Shown here piece after piece: positions 15,915 through 23,908 of a stretch of 61,656 nucleotides of DNA. A program made the position numbers and the translations under genes. Origin of the DNA: a virus; IMG/VR virus record IMGVR_UViG_3300028897_000348, positions 1 through 61,656 of that record, one strand, 5' to 3'. The notes beneath the pieces were generated by a model, which saw only the letters and a list, made by a program, of their open reading frames with translations, made no database searches and was not told the origin of the DNA. Numbering within the stretch: position 1 is the stretch's first letter; each line of letters starts with the position of its first letter.

Positions 15915-17235
15915 TATATTCCTCCACTAATTTAGTTAGAATTTCTTTAGTGTTTAACTCTGGTTCATCTAGAACCTTATCTAAAAGAAAGTCAAGAATT
16001 TTTCCGATTATTGTTCCAGGACTTAAACCAGTTATTTCCATTATTTCATTTCCGTCTAATGCTAAATCACCAAACTTCTTCGGTGGTTTCTCGTTAACTA
16101 CTTTCTTTATAAACTCTAATAACGTTTTTACTTCATTAATTTTATACGGTAATTGTTTCAGATTTCCATGTTTGTCAGCAATTACTACTCTTATTAAATC
16201 CCTACAGTCTATTCCAGCTTCATGTAATTCTTTTAGAACTCGTCGAAGTGCTTTTGGATGACCAGGACTTATGTCTCTCATATGTAGAAATACTAATTTG
16301 GAAATATAGTCTATCTCTCTATTTGAGAACTTTAAAGTACTTAGTTCATCTTTTATTAAATCAACTCCGATATCAACATGACCAACAAACGTTAAGTCGT
16401 TCGTTCTTGGATTTATCTTACTCGCACTTGGTTTACCTACATCATGTAAATAAGTTGCTAACTTTAATAGTGGATATCTAGTAGAAATACAATCACCACA
16501 TATCATACTATGTTCAAAGACATCTTCATAATGATGCGGTCCATGTGGGTGATTAACACAGTCTTCTAACGATGGAAAAATATATATTAAGGCACCAATT
16601 TGGTGAAGAGTTCTAAAAAATTTTGAAGCTCTTCTGATTTCCATACTTTTAAGGATCTCAAGTCGGATCCTTTCTGGAGAAATAAGAGTTTCTACATAAT
16701 CAGAATATTCTCTAAGAGCATTCCACGTATTTTTCTCGATTATACCATCTAATCTTGCGTCAAACCTACAAGCTCTTATTATCCGATTTGGATCTTCAAG
16801 AATCCTCTTTTGAGGTTCTCCAACAAACTTTATTACTTTATTTTTAAGATCTTCCTTGCCTCCAAATAGGTCAATCAATTTATAATTTTTTACATCGAAA
16901 GCCATTGCATTGATTGTAAGATCTCTTCTAGCTAAATCTTCTTCTAAAGATCCAGCGAAAGTTACTTCTACATTTTTATCATTAAGACCACCATATCTAT
17001 CAATTCTATAAGTAGCTACTTCTACTCCATCAACTAAAACAACTCCAAAATTTTTTCCTACAGTCTTTATAGTTCTATCTCGAAATATATATTCAATCTC
17101 ATCGGGTCTAGCAGAAGTAACTATATCAATATCATGAGGTTCTTTTCCTAACAGATAATCTCTAACTGTACCACCAACTAAGTAAGCTTCGTATCCATAG
17201 TTATGTAATCTTTTAATTATCGGATGCGATCTCAA
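15901..17235 (-). CDS. cca: CCA-adding enzyme / tRNA nucleotidyltransferase with HD domain
   Basis: 444 residues, close to bacterial class II CCA enzymes. The head domain has GGTVRDYLLG (about 21-30), the DID catalytic carboxylates (HDIDIVT), and RRDLTINAMAF for the second part of the active site. The neck shows the EDPNRIIRACRFDARL pattern that selects nucleotides (ED-x-x-R). A C-terminal HD domain is marked by HSMICG and LATYLHDVGKP, which in bacterial enzymes gives phosphohydrolase activity. It would add or repair tRNA 3' CCA ends. The start is TTG at 17235, 9 bases after AGGAGG. A full CCA enzyme is uncommon in phages and suggests the phage maintains its own or host tRNAs. Confidence 0.88.
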   Translation of the reverse strand: MRSHPIIKRLHNYGYEAYLVGGTVRDYLLGKEPHDIDIVTSARPDEIEYIFRDRTIKTVGKNFGVVLVDGVEVATYRIDRYGGLNDKNVEVTFAGSLEEDLARRDLTINAMAFDVKNYKLIDLFGGKEDLKNKVIKFVGEPQKRILEDPNRIIRACRFDARLDGIIEKNTWNALREYSDYVETLISPERIRLEILKSMEIRRASKFFRTLHQIGALIYIFPSLEDCVNHPHGPHHYEDVFEHSMICGDCISTRYPLLKLATYLHDVGKPSASKINPRTNDLTFVGHVDIGVDLIKDELSTLKFSNREIDYISKLVFLHMRDISPGHPKALRRVLKELHEAGIDCRDLIRVVIADKHGNLKQLPYKINEVKTLLEFIKKVVNEKPPKKFGDLALDGNEIMEITGLSPGTIIGKILDFLLDKVLDEPELNTKEILTKLVEEYNEHI

Positions 17236-17299
17236 TTTTATTGTCCTCCTTTCCTTTTATATTCTAATAGTACATTTTGTAACTTGTCTAAAAATTGTT

Positions 17300-17434
17300 T
17301 TATACATCTTCATGATACCGATAAGTCAATTCCCATTCAGACTCAGTAATCCTATTTCTTATCTTAGGTCTATCTTTTACATCTCTACAATATTTATAAG
17401 TCAGTTCTGACATTTCTTTTGGATGAATCCACAT
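17300..17434 (-). CDS. Small protein, 44 aa, unknown
   Basis: Reading from 17434 the frame begins MWIHPKEMSELTYKYCRDVK and ends ELTYRYHEDV. AAGGAA lies 6 bases before the ATG. The words ELTYKY and ELTYRY form an internal repeat about 27 residues apart. It is preceded by a terminator and followed by the CCA gene. No family is recognised. Confidence 0.5.
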   Translation of the reverse strand: MWIHPKEMSELTYKYCRDVKDRPKIRNRITESEWELTYRYHEDV

Positions 17435-17485
17435 ATTCTGTTCCTTAAATAATCACCCTAAAATTAAGATTAAAAATAATCAACA

Positions 17486-17519
17486 AAAATATCTGGAAGA
17501 AATCCTCCAGATATTTTTT
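17486..17519. terminator. Terminator of the 58-aa membrane gene
   Basis: AAAATATCTGG pairs with CCAGATATTTTTT on either side of an AAGAAATCCT loop. It follows the minus-strand gene ending at 17552. The A- and T-runs make it usable in both directions. Confidence 0.8.
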
Positions 17520-17551
17520 ACAGTCCTCTGTATGGTCCTCTACTTTGACCA

Positions 17552-17728
17552 TTACATTAAACCCAAAAGCTCCATTCCGAACATAATTACTGCCGAAATA
17601 CATCCAACGATGAATATTAGAATAATCGCAGCAGGTATAGAAGCAAGAGACCACTTGACTGTGAACTTTACCATCGACCAAAATGGCATTCGAATGTCTA
17701 TTATAGTAACTTCGCTTCGTTGTTCCAT
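17552..17728 (-). CDS. Small membrane protein, 58 aa
   Basis: The start at 17728 (MEQRSEVTIIDIRM) has GGAAGGAG 6 bases upstream and is preferred over the open frame starting at 17767. Residues 28-55 (ASIPAAIILIFIVGCISAVIMFGMELL) form a long hydrophobic segment. Function is unknown. The overlapping frame at 17445-17681 lacks a ribosome site and runs through the terminator, so it was not called. The 275 bases upstream (17729-18003) hold AT-rich sequence and the plus-strand promoter-like element, with no convincing gene. Confidence 0.65.
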   Translation of the reverse strand: MEQRSEVTIIDIRMPFWSMVKFTVKWSLASIPAAIILIFIVGCISAVIMFGMELLGLM

Positions 17729-17921
17729 TTTCTTCTCCTTCCTTATTTTTTGAAATAAGTAGATCATTTCTTACAACCCTTCTGAGGTTATATTTTCGTC
17801 AGTTTCTACCCATAAAATACTTTTCTTTTTTATTCTAGCCATACAGAAGAAACAAATATAGAAAGGTTCTCTAAGTAAGTCCTTTTACATAAACAATCTC
17901 CAACTACTTATTATTAGATAG

Positions 17922-17979
17922 TAATATATATAGTAGAACACAATCTAAACTGTTAGTATCTTTAGAACAAAATATAAAT
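17922..17979 (+). promoter_or_regulatory. Two-part promoter-like element
   Basis: TAATATATATAG (17922-17933) is followed 41 bases later by TAGAACAAAATATAAAT (17963-17979). The second block ends 24 bases before the ATG at 18004. The 17-mer is identical to the one on the minus strand before the terminase gene. Confidence 0.65.
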
Positions 17980-18003
17980 TTTATACGGTGTTGGTATCAA
18001 GTT

Positions 18004-18486
18004 ATGAATCTAAAAAAATACCTAGAACACATACAAAAAGACGAATCTATATTTCCTATCGATTCATTTGAGAAAAAGAAAAAGAATGTCTTACGAACTG
18101 TGTATCCTGAACAAACTAGTCCTTCTACTGAGAATAAACGAGTTATGATAGATTTCGATGGAGTTATTAGTAGTTACAAACATGGTTGGATGAACGGGAA
18201 ATTAGTAGATGAACCAAACCTTGGTACCAAAGAAGCAATAGACGAATTACATAATAAAGGATATGAAATAGTCATATTTACTACTAGGGCGTCTACTTCA
18301 TATGATGTTGGTCCACCTGCTTCCAGACTAGTAGAAGATCTGAAAAACTACTTACAAACACATAACATTTATTATGATTTTATTACTGCTGAGAAGTTAC
18401 CAGCAGTAGTATATATCGACGACAGAGCGATTCGATTTAAAAACTGGAAGCAAGTTTTAGAAGATTTTAGTAAAATAGAGGATTAA
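18004..18486 (+). CDS. HAD-superfamily phosphatase
   Basis: 160 residues. The motif I sequence MIDFDGVISSYKHG (about 48-61) provides the nucleophile and general acid Asp residues. Motif II is IVIFTTRAS (Thr), and the end has KLPAVVYIDDRAIRF with the motif III Lys and motif IV Asp-Asp. The spacing fits small phage HAD phosphatases related to the phosphatase domain of polynucleotide kinase, but no kinase domain is present. The first 40 residues are charged and unassigned. It is the first gene after a promoter-like element and lies directly before the tail tube gene. Confidence 0.8.
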   Translation: MNLKKYLEHIQKDESIFPIDSFEKKKKNVLRTVYPEQTSPSTENKRVMIDFDGVISSYKHGWMNGKLVDEPNLGTKEAIDELHNKGYEIVIFTTRASTSYDVGPPASRLVEDLKNYLQTHNIYYDFITAEKLPAVVYIDDRAIRFKNWKQVLEDFSKIED

Positions 18487-18508
18487 TCCTTAGAGGAGGA
18501 TAAGTAAG

Positions 18509-19231
18509 ATGAAGTATTCATTTGCTGAACTTGGTCAAAACATAGTTTCTAGAAGATTTGGAGGAACTACTATTGGAGTTGCTGACCCTTATGTTACAGG
18601 TTATCACTTTATATGGTTTACAAAATTACCTACAAAACTAGTTGATTATACTAAACAAGGTATTTCAGGAATTTCTAGTACTTCTGAGATCCAAAATATT
18701 CTAGCAGCTTCATGTCTATCTGTCACTCCTCCTGGGGGAACATTAGGTAAAATCGAATATACTGGTCTAGGAGGAATAAAGTGGGCAGTTCCATCAAATA
18801 TTGACTATGGAAATACAGTTACAATAAAATTCTTAGAGTTCAATAAAACACCAATTCTCGATATTATGCATAGTTGGGTAAAAATGATTCGTGATTATAG
18901 AACAGGTATTAGCGATATATTAGAAGACGGAGACGCAGGTGAAGGTTATACAAAGAAAACTTATGCCGCAATGATGTACTACTGGACCACAGCTCCAGAT
19001 GGAAAAACTGTTGAGTATTACGCAGCTTATGATGGAATGTTTCCTGCGAAAGACCCACAAGATTTATTTACAAGTGACGTAGAAACTGTTGGAAGACTCG
19101 ATGTTGAGGTTGAATTTAATGTTGATTATGCATGGCATGAACCATGGGTAAAAAGTAAATGTGATTCATTTACATCTACATTCATGGCCGCAAAAGAGAT
19201 CGTCAAAAGATACGGTGAGAGAGAACAATAA
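18509..19231 (+). CDS. Tail tube protein (T4 gp19-like)
   Basis: 240 residues. It is beta-rich, with a long central region (GNTVTIKFLEFNKTPILDIMHSWVKMIRDYRTG) where T4-type tubes have a strand, helix and 'W...IRD' segment, and a C-terminal strand VGRLDVEVEFNVDYAWHEPW. Its place after the sheath module and before the hub and wedge genes supports a tube role. It is longer than T4 gp19 (163), with added loops. AGGAGG precedes the ATG. It should form the hexameric inner tube through which DNA passes. Confidence 0.75.
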   Translation: MKYSFAELGQNIVSRRFGGTTIGVADPYVTGYHFIWFTKLPTKLVDYTKQGISGISSTSEIQNILAASCLSVTPPGGTLGKIEYTGLGGIKWAVPSNIDYGNTVTIKFLEFNKTPILDIMHSWVKMIRDYRTGISDILEDGDAGEGYTKKTYAAMMYYWTTAPDGKTVEYYAAYDGMFPAKDPQDLFTSDVETVGRLDVEVEFNVDYAWHEPWVKSKCDSFTSTFMAAKEIVKRYGEREQ

Positions 19232-19260
19232 GACATACTTTCCTAAGAGGAGGAAATAAA

Positions 19261-20316
19261 ATGATACTTACAGAAAATATTAACTTAACTGACTCAACAT
19301 TATTCTTACTTTGTGCGAGAGATATTATAAAAGAAGTAGTAAATACATCCTCAATCGAGAACAAAGATACAGTTAAAAACTTCATTGTAAATGAAGCATC
19401 TGACTATCAGATCATGTCACTTCTAATTAATGAAGAACTACCAGAAAAGAAATATGATGTTGAAAAAGAAATACTACTTTTTAGTCAATTAAAAGAACAA
19501 GTAGTTTTTAATTATTCAACATTAACAGAGACGATCGGTGAAAATTTAACCAAGAATATTATTTTTGAAGTTGGACCAATCTCACCAAGATATTCTTCAG
19601 CTGCTTTAATAGCAGAGTTCCTAGTCGCTAAACGAGCCCTTGAACAAGTAGTAACAGTAACAAAGGATCCTGAAGCTGCTAAAAAAGCCCTAGCTGTAAT
19701 TAAAACAAGTATCAAGTTTTGGAAAAATAAAGCCGGAGTACTAAAGAATAGGGTAGCTGCCGCAGTTGGTCCAAATAAAGCAACTTTAGCACTACAATTG
19801 AAGAAAGCGAATCAAAAGATCGCTAGTTTAGAAAAACAACAAGGAAGTATTACGGCCAACTTGAAACGAGCAGGTAAACTTGCAGTTGGAAAAGGAAAAG
19901 TTGCTAGTATTGCGGCATCTGGAAAAGTTGTGGCAGCGTTACAAGCTATAGGAGCGAAAACTGGTGCTGCAGGAGTTGCAGCAAAACTTGGAGTTCCCGC
20001 TACTTCTGTAGGAATCGTTGGTGGTGGTGCAGTAGTTCTTGGAGGTTTAGCAGCTGCAGCTATTCTTACCTATGCAGCAGTAAAAACTTACAAACGATTC
20101 TTAAGTCAAGCAGCTAAGGCATGTAAGGGAAAATCAGGAGCAGATAAAACTGCTTGCATGAAAGCTTATAGAATTAAAGGCTTACAAGCACAGATAACTG
20201 ACTTAAACAAAGCTTTAGCAGGTTGCGCAAAAACAAAAGACCCAGGAAAATGCTCTAAAGCAGTTGGTAATAAACTGACTTCTTTAAAAAAGAAACTAGC
20301 TAAAATACAGAAGTAA
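19261..20316 (+). CDS. Cys-hairpin virion-associated protein A, 351 aa
   Basis: Residues 1-80 are helical and contain VKNFIVNEASDYQIMSLLI, which resembles a segment of the protein at 20703. The middle is Ala/Lys-rich with a hydrophobic Gly/Ala run (about 250-275, GIVGGGAVVLGGLAAAAILTYAA) that looks like a membrane-active helix. The end holds a four-Cys helical pattern: C-x10-C-x22-C-x7-C. Two neighbours share that pattern in part. Possible roles are an internal tail protein or a membrane-penetrating injection protein, both inference. AGAGGAGG precedes the ATG. Confidence 0.55.
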   Translation: MILTENINLTDSTLFLLCARDIIKEVVNTSSIENKDTVKNFIVNEASDYQIMSLLINEELPEKKYDVEKEILLFSQLKEQVVFNYSTLTETIGENLTKNIIFEVGPISPRYSSAALIAEFLVAKRALEQVVTVTKDPEAAKKALAVIKTSIKFWKNKAGVLKNRVAAAVGPNKATLALQLKKANQKIASLEKQQGSITANLKRAGKLAVGKGKVASIAASGKVVAALQAIGAKTGAAGVAAKLGVPATSVGIVGGGAVVLGGLAAAAILTYAAVKTYKRFLSQAAKACKGKSGADKTACMKAYRIKGLQAQITDLNKALAGCAKTKDPGKCSKAVGNKLTSLKKKLAKIQK

Positions 20317-20319
20317 AAA

Positions 20320-20679
20320 ATGTTAACTGTACAAAAGTATTTAGAAGACCTACAATGTGTATCTGAAATCTCACAGTATACGATATCACTGGGAACTGGT
20401 GGATGGCCCGCCTGGCAAAGAATCTTATCAGATATTACAACTGCCACTGAAGGTTGTATGAGGTTAAGAACGCCAATTGAAAGGAAAATATGTAAGTATA
20501 GAATAAAAATTATAGAAGCAAGGAGGAAAATCGCTTTTCTAAGAACTGTTGACTGTCGGTTAGCTAAACAACCAGAATCTTGTGACAAACAAATTGACGA
20601 ACAAATCGAGAAAATGCAAATGTCTCTAAGAGACAATACAGAAAAAGTTGCTAGAACACTTAGAACTATTCCCAGGTAA
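20320..20679 (+). CDS. Cys-hairpin protein B, 119 aa
   Basis: The middle and end show C-x11-C-x20-C-x8-C in predicted helices (CMRLRTPIERKIC, then VDCRLAKQPESC), matching the C-terminal module of the 351-aa neighbour. The N-terminus (MLTVQKYLEDLQC) may be a short helix. The ATG is only four bases after the previous stop, so translation is probably coupled. Function is unknown; a disulphide- or metal-stabilised helical hairpin is inferred. Confidence 0.55.
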   Translation: MLTVQKYLEDLQCVSEISQYTISLGTGGWPAWQRILSDITTATEGCMRLRTPIERKICKYRIKIIEARRKIAFLRTVDCRLAKQPESCDKQIDEQIEKMQMSLRDNTEKVARTLRTIPR

Positions 20680-20702
20680 AATAAAAATAAAAGGAAAAAA
20701 AG

Positions 20703-21242
20703 ATGACCAATAATATGATAAGGATTTTAGCAGGAAGTATAATTGTAAAATCTAAACTTCATAAAGAAGCAAAGACTCAGTTACTTAATTTTATACAAAA
20801 AGAAGCCTCTATTGAACAAGTAATGGTTCTTATATTAGATGGTAGAATCGTCCAGTTAGATGAACAGACTTCTGAAATTGTTCGAGATAGATTTAAGGTT
20901 AATGAAGCTGGTGGACGTATATCAACTATGAGAAAAACATACGCAACACAATATGGTTCTTCACTTGGTGTAGTCCCTTGGGTGCTCTATAGAAAAATTA
21001 GATCTAAATTTGATGAATGTACAAAAAGATGTGGAACATACGAACTAAACACTGCCAGACGACAAGTATGTATGTCTAAATGTAAAGTTGACAAACTAAA
21101 AGCAGAACTATCTGCTTTACGAAAAGCAAAAGTTGATCCTACAAAAATAAATAAGAAAAAAATTCAGTTGTTAAAGGCTGAAGAAACCTTCAAGAAATAT
21201 TTAGAAACTTTTAAGAAACGTGGTTCTTCTATTAAAGTTTAA
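20703..21242 (+). CDS. Cys-hairpin protein C, 179 aa
   Basis: The segment LLNFIQKEASIEQVMVLIL (about 28-46) resembles the N-terminal segment of the 351-aa protein two genes upstream. A Cys cluster follows, CTKRCGTYELNTARRQVCMSKC, and then a Lys-rich helix. It therefore combines features of both neighbours, and the three genes look like relatives made by duplication and reshuffling. The role is unknown, but the genomic position between tail tube and hub genes suggests a virion or assembly protein. Confidence 0.55.
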   Translation: MTNNMIRILAGSIIVKSKLHKEAKTQLLNFIQKEASIEQVMVLILDGRIVQLDEQTSEIVRDRFKVNEAGGRISTMRKTYATQYGSSLGVVPWVLYRKIRSKFDECTKRCGTYELNTARRQVCMSKCKVDKLKAELSALRKAKVDPTKINKKKIQLLKAEETFKKYLETFKKRGSSIKV

Positions 21243-21312
21243 AACTGAACTTAAAAACTAAAATTCATCGAACATAACTAATATTAGAAAGAGAAAAGAA
21301 AGGAGATAGATC

Positions 21313-22104
21313 ATGACATTTACGAGTTTCAATCTGAAGTTTCCAGAATATGAAGTAATCACACCTCAAACACATCAGTCATTCACGGTACGATCATTAA
21401 ACGTCCAAGAAGAAGAACAAATGAAGGGAAGTTTAATGACACCAACTAAAATAACTGAACACCTCAACAAATGTATTTTTGATTCAATTGTGAAGAAACC
21501 TGATACAATCAAAGATTATGACACATTTTTAAGGAATATAACAATAAAAGATAGAGATGCTTTATTATATGGACTTTATCATATAACCTATGAAGAAATA
21601 AGAAATTACCAAGTAAGATGTGGTAAATGTAATAGTGAATATCCAGTAACAGTTAAAGCTTCAAGTACATTTAACTTCACACCTTATCCAGGAAAAGATA
21701 TATTTACTAAAAAAATCAAAACAGTATTACCTGTTTCTAAAACGGTTAGTGCTATCGTAAAACAACCGAGTCTTTTTGACGAAATTTTCGCTATGAGAGA
21801 ACTGTTAAATACTCCTGGTTCTAGCATTGATACGATTACAGAAACTCTAATTATCGATAGTTTTGAACAAGATATTCAAGAAAAACCTGAACCAATTATA
21901 TATAAAGACCGACAAGACATAATTGACGCTTATAGATCACTTCCTGCTAAAGATAAAAGAAAAATTCATGAAGATTATATGGAAAACTTTGGAAAATATG
22001 CAGTAGAACTAAAAATGAAAAGTTTCTGTCCATCTTGTGGAACAGAGGAAACTTTAGACATTGACCTAGTGGAAAACTTTTTTCGTATGGTGTTCACGTC
22101 ATAA
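21313..22104 (+). CDS. Baseplate hub assembly protein (T4 gp26-like)
   Basis: 263 residues. The N-terminus (FNLKFPEYEVITPQTHQSFTVRSLNVQEEEQMKG) and the segment RDALLYGLYHITYEE followed by VRCGKCNSEYPV are typical of the gp26/T4 baseplate family, which has a 'tail chaperone' core with a zinc knuckle. A second CxxC (FCPSCGTEE) is near the end. The frame stops at 22102, but a second frame continues downstream (see 22070-22285). It probably chaperones or forms part of the central hub. AGGAG precedes the ATG. Confidence 0.7.
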   Translation: MTFTSFNLKFPEYEVITPQTHQSFTVRSLNVQEEEQMKGSLMTPTKITEHLNKCIFDSIVKKPDTIKDYDTFLRNITIKDRDALLYGLYHITYEEIRNYQVRCGKCNSEYPVTVKASSTFNFTPYPGKDIFTKKIKTVLPVSKTVSAIVKQPSLFDEIFAMRELLNTPGSSIDTITETLIIDSFEQDIQEKPEPIIYKDRQDIIDAYRSLPAKDKRKIHEDYMENFGKYAVELKMKSFCPSCGTEETLDIDLVENFFRMVFTS

Positions 22105-22285
22105 TGATGTTATCGAATTTAAAAAAATAATTTCCGAAGATATTTTTATGTGCATGGAAATGAGTGGACAGTCATATATAGATACCATGGCGATGCCAGT
22201 TAAAAAGTTTCAAAACTATCTGAAATGGAAAGCTGAAATTGAAGAAGAAAAGGGAAAATTGATACAGGAAGAAACACATAGATAA
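22070..22285 (+). CDS. Probable +1 frameshift extension of the gp26-like protein
   Basis: A frame shifted +1 from the gp26-like gene is open from 22070 to the stop at 22283-22285. The overlap contains a run of six T at 22078-22083. Reading from there gives CSRHNDVIEFKKIISEDIF, then an M-rich helix with DTMAMPVKKFQNYLKWK and a charged end. That 'D-M-x-x-E...I-D-T-x-P-V-K-K-F' pattern resembles the C-terminal part of phage tail and hub chaperones made by frameshifting. An ATG at 22148 could start a separate 45-residue protein but has no clear ribosome site. The fused product would be about 325 residues. Confidence 0.55.
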   Translation, partial: WKTFFVWCSRHNDVIEFKKIISEDIFMCMEMSGQSYIDTMAMPVKKFQNYLKWKAEIEEEKGKLIQEETHR

Positions 22286-22295
22286 GGATAACTTT

Positions 22296-22736
22296 ATGGC
22301 AAACTTACTTGACAGATTTAATAAAGAAGTAGTTGGTTCAAAAGGAAAAATAGCTGACTACTTATCAAAGATCTCAGCAAAGGGAGACTTTTTAAGAACT
22401 ACTAATTTAGATGTAATACTCTCGTCATGGAACAACATATTACTCACTCCCAAAAGAAGCTATGTGTGGGACCCAGAATATGGTAGTGACCTATATAAGA
22501 TGGTTTTTGAACCAGCAGATACAGGAACTTCTGAAAATATTAAAGACGAAGTTATAAATAGTATCCAAACTTACGATGATAGAGCTGAAATTACTGGAGT
22601 TGACGTAACGTTCTTATCAAACCTAAAAGGTTTCAATATAACAATAAATGTAGATTATCAAGGTGAGCAGTCAGAACTTTCTTTAACAATGGATGAAGTC
22701 ATGTTCTCTAACTTTATGGAGAGTAGTGGTCAATGA
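22296..22736 (+). CDS. Baseplate wedge protein, gp25/GPW-like
   Basis: 146 residues, close to T4 gp25 (132). The core DVILSSWNNILLTPKRSYVWDPEYGSDLYKMVFEPADT is the diagnostic gp25 segment: 'I..SI..LL.T..GE....P..G..L......', although the usual Glu is replaced here by Lys/Arg-rich residues. The C-terminal strands (RAEITGVDVTFLSNLKGFNITINVDY) complete the fold. It connects the sheath's first ring to the baseplate wedge. AAGGATAAC precedes the ATG, and its stop overlaps the next start. Confidence 0.8.
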   Translation: MANLLDRFNKEVVGSKGKIADYLSKISAKGDFLRTTNLDVILSSWNNILLTPKRSYVWDPEYGSDLYKMVFEPADTGTSENIKDEVINSIQTYDDRAEITGVDVTFLSNLKGFNITINVDYQGEQSELSLTMDEVMFSNFMESSGQ

Positions 22737-23245
22737 AACTTTACTTTATTGGACTAAAAACCCTTAAAGGACGATTTTCACTAAAATGGACTGGAAGTTA
22801 TATTCCGTTGTTATTAACCCCACTAACAAATATGTATGGTGCTTTATTTATTATTGGAGCAGAGTCAGCGACAGAAGAAAATGTATATTATTGTCCTAGA
22901 ACATCTAGTTTTCCAACTTCAGAAATCGAGCAACGAGTTCAAAGGGAACTTGAACATAATAAAGAACAAAAGAAAACTGAGTGGGTAATAGTAGAGTCAC
23001 TAGATTGTTCAGCTAGAAAAGTAACATCAAATTTCGTAATAACTCCTAAAAGAACTGGTAAATATATAAAATCAGAACTTCTATTGGAGTTCGATCCAGA
23101 CCAAAGTAGTAAAGACATTAAAATTTATAAGTTAACTGGAGATATTAATGTTAATATTGAGGTGTCGGATTTAACTACAATGAAAATGACTTTATTTAAG
23201 AAGATGGCTTTTTACAAAGGTTTGAAAAAACTACGAGGAACTTAA
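22733..23245 (+). CDS. Unknown baseplate-module protein, 170 aa
   Basis: Beta-rich, beginning MKLYFIGLKTLKGRFSLKW and ending with a helix KMAFYKGLKKLRGT. It overlaps the gp25-like gene by four bases and the next gene starts two bases after its stop, so it belongs to the wedge operon. The position matches where large myophages have small wedge or gp53-type proteins, but I see no diagnostic motif. Confidence 0.5.
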   Translation: MKLYFIGLKTLKGRFSLKWTGSYIPLLLTPLTNMYGALFIIGAESATEENVYYCPRTSSFPTSEIEQRVQRELEHNKEQKKTEWVIVESLDCSARKVTSNFVITPKRTGKYIKSELLLEFDPDQSSKDIKIYKLTGDINVNIEVSDLTTMKMTLFKKMAFYKGLKKLRGT

Positions 23246-23247
23246 AA

Positions 23248-23892
23248 ATGCAAAGATATGATAGACTATATGATTACATACACGAATATCAACATCTAGT
23301 TTATAACTACTACAGTAAACATGGAATTGCATTTTTAACCACTTACTACAATATAAATCCTCAAGCTACCGTATGGGAAGACGAAGATTTACTAGGAGGG
23401 GCTTATGAAGAAGTAGGAGACCTAACAGGAATAAAATTCGATAAAATATTATTGTTGCCTGTTTATTTCATTGAAGAAGTAAACACAACTTTTGATGGAC
23501 AAGATATAGGTTATATAAAAGAGAACGAAACAAATTTTGTAATTCCATATTCATATGGAATAACTCCGTACCCCAGAGACTTAGTTAAGTTAGAACAAGA
23601 ATATTTGAGGCCAACAAACGACATTTATCCAACTTTCGTAGTTACTGGTGCAGAGATTTCTGCAAATACTGATAAAAGATTTTGGAAATTAAAATTAGAA
23701 ATTTTTCAAAGTAAAACTACTACTCAAATAGAACAACAAGTAGAAGAAACACATGTATTTTTTGATTACGATAAAAAAATACATACTTTACCTGACTCTG
23801 AGTCTTTAACTAGACTTCTAAATAAAAATGAGACTCTTAGAGAAACGTTAAGAAGTTTATATGACGAAAACTCAGGTTTTTATCTTTGTTAA
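23248..23892 (+). CDS. Unknown baseplate-module protein, 214 aa (possibly gp53-like)
   Basis: Begins MQRYDRLYDYIHEYQHLVYNYY, an aromatic-rich amphipathic helix, then a beta-rich body (FDKILLLPVYFIEEVN, NFVIPYSYGITPYPRDLVKLEQ, PTFVVTGAEIS). The 'F.IPYSYG..P.P.D.V.L' segment and location between gp25-like and gp6-like genes fit a wedge component. Function is inferred from neighbours only. It precedes the gp6-like gene by 16 bases. Confidence 0.5.
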   Translation: MQRYDRLYDYIHEYQHLVYNYYSKHGIAFLTTYYNINPQATVWEDEDLLGGAYEEVGDLTGIKFDKILLLPVYFIEEVNTTFDGQDIGYIKENETNFVIPYSYGITPYPRDLVKLEQEYLRPTNDIYPTFVVTGAEISANTDKRFWKLKLEIFQSKTTTQIEQQVEETHVFFDYDKKIHTLPDSESLTRLLNKNETLRETLRSLYDENSGFYLC

Positions 23893-23908
23893 CTTTCGAG
23901 GATAAAAT

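Noticed and set aside
17445-17681. 78-residue minus-strand frame
   Set aside because: It overlaps the better-supported 58-aa membrane gene in another frame, runs through a terminator and lacks a ribosome site.
17800-17842. Tiny minus-strand frame starting MARIKKKSILWVE
   Set aside because: Only 23 residues and no ribosome site, so not supported as a gene.
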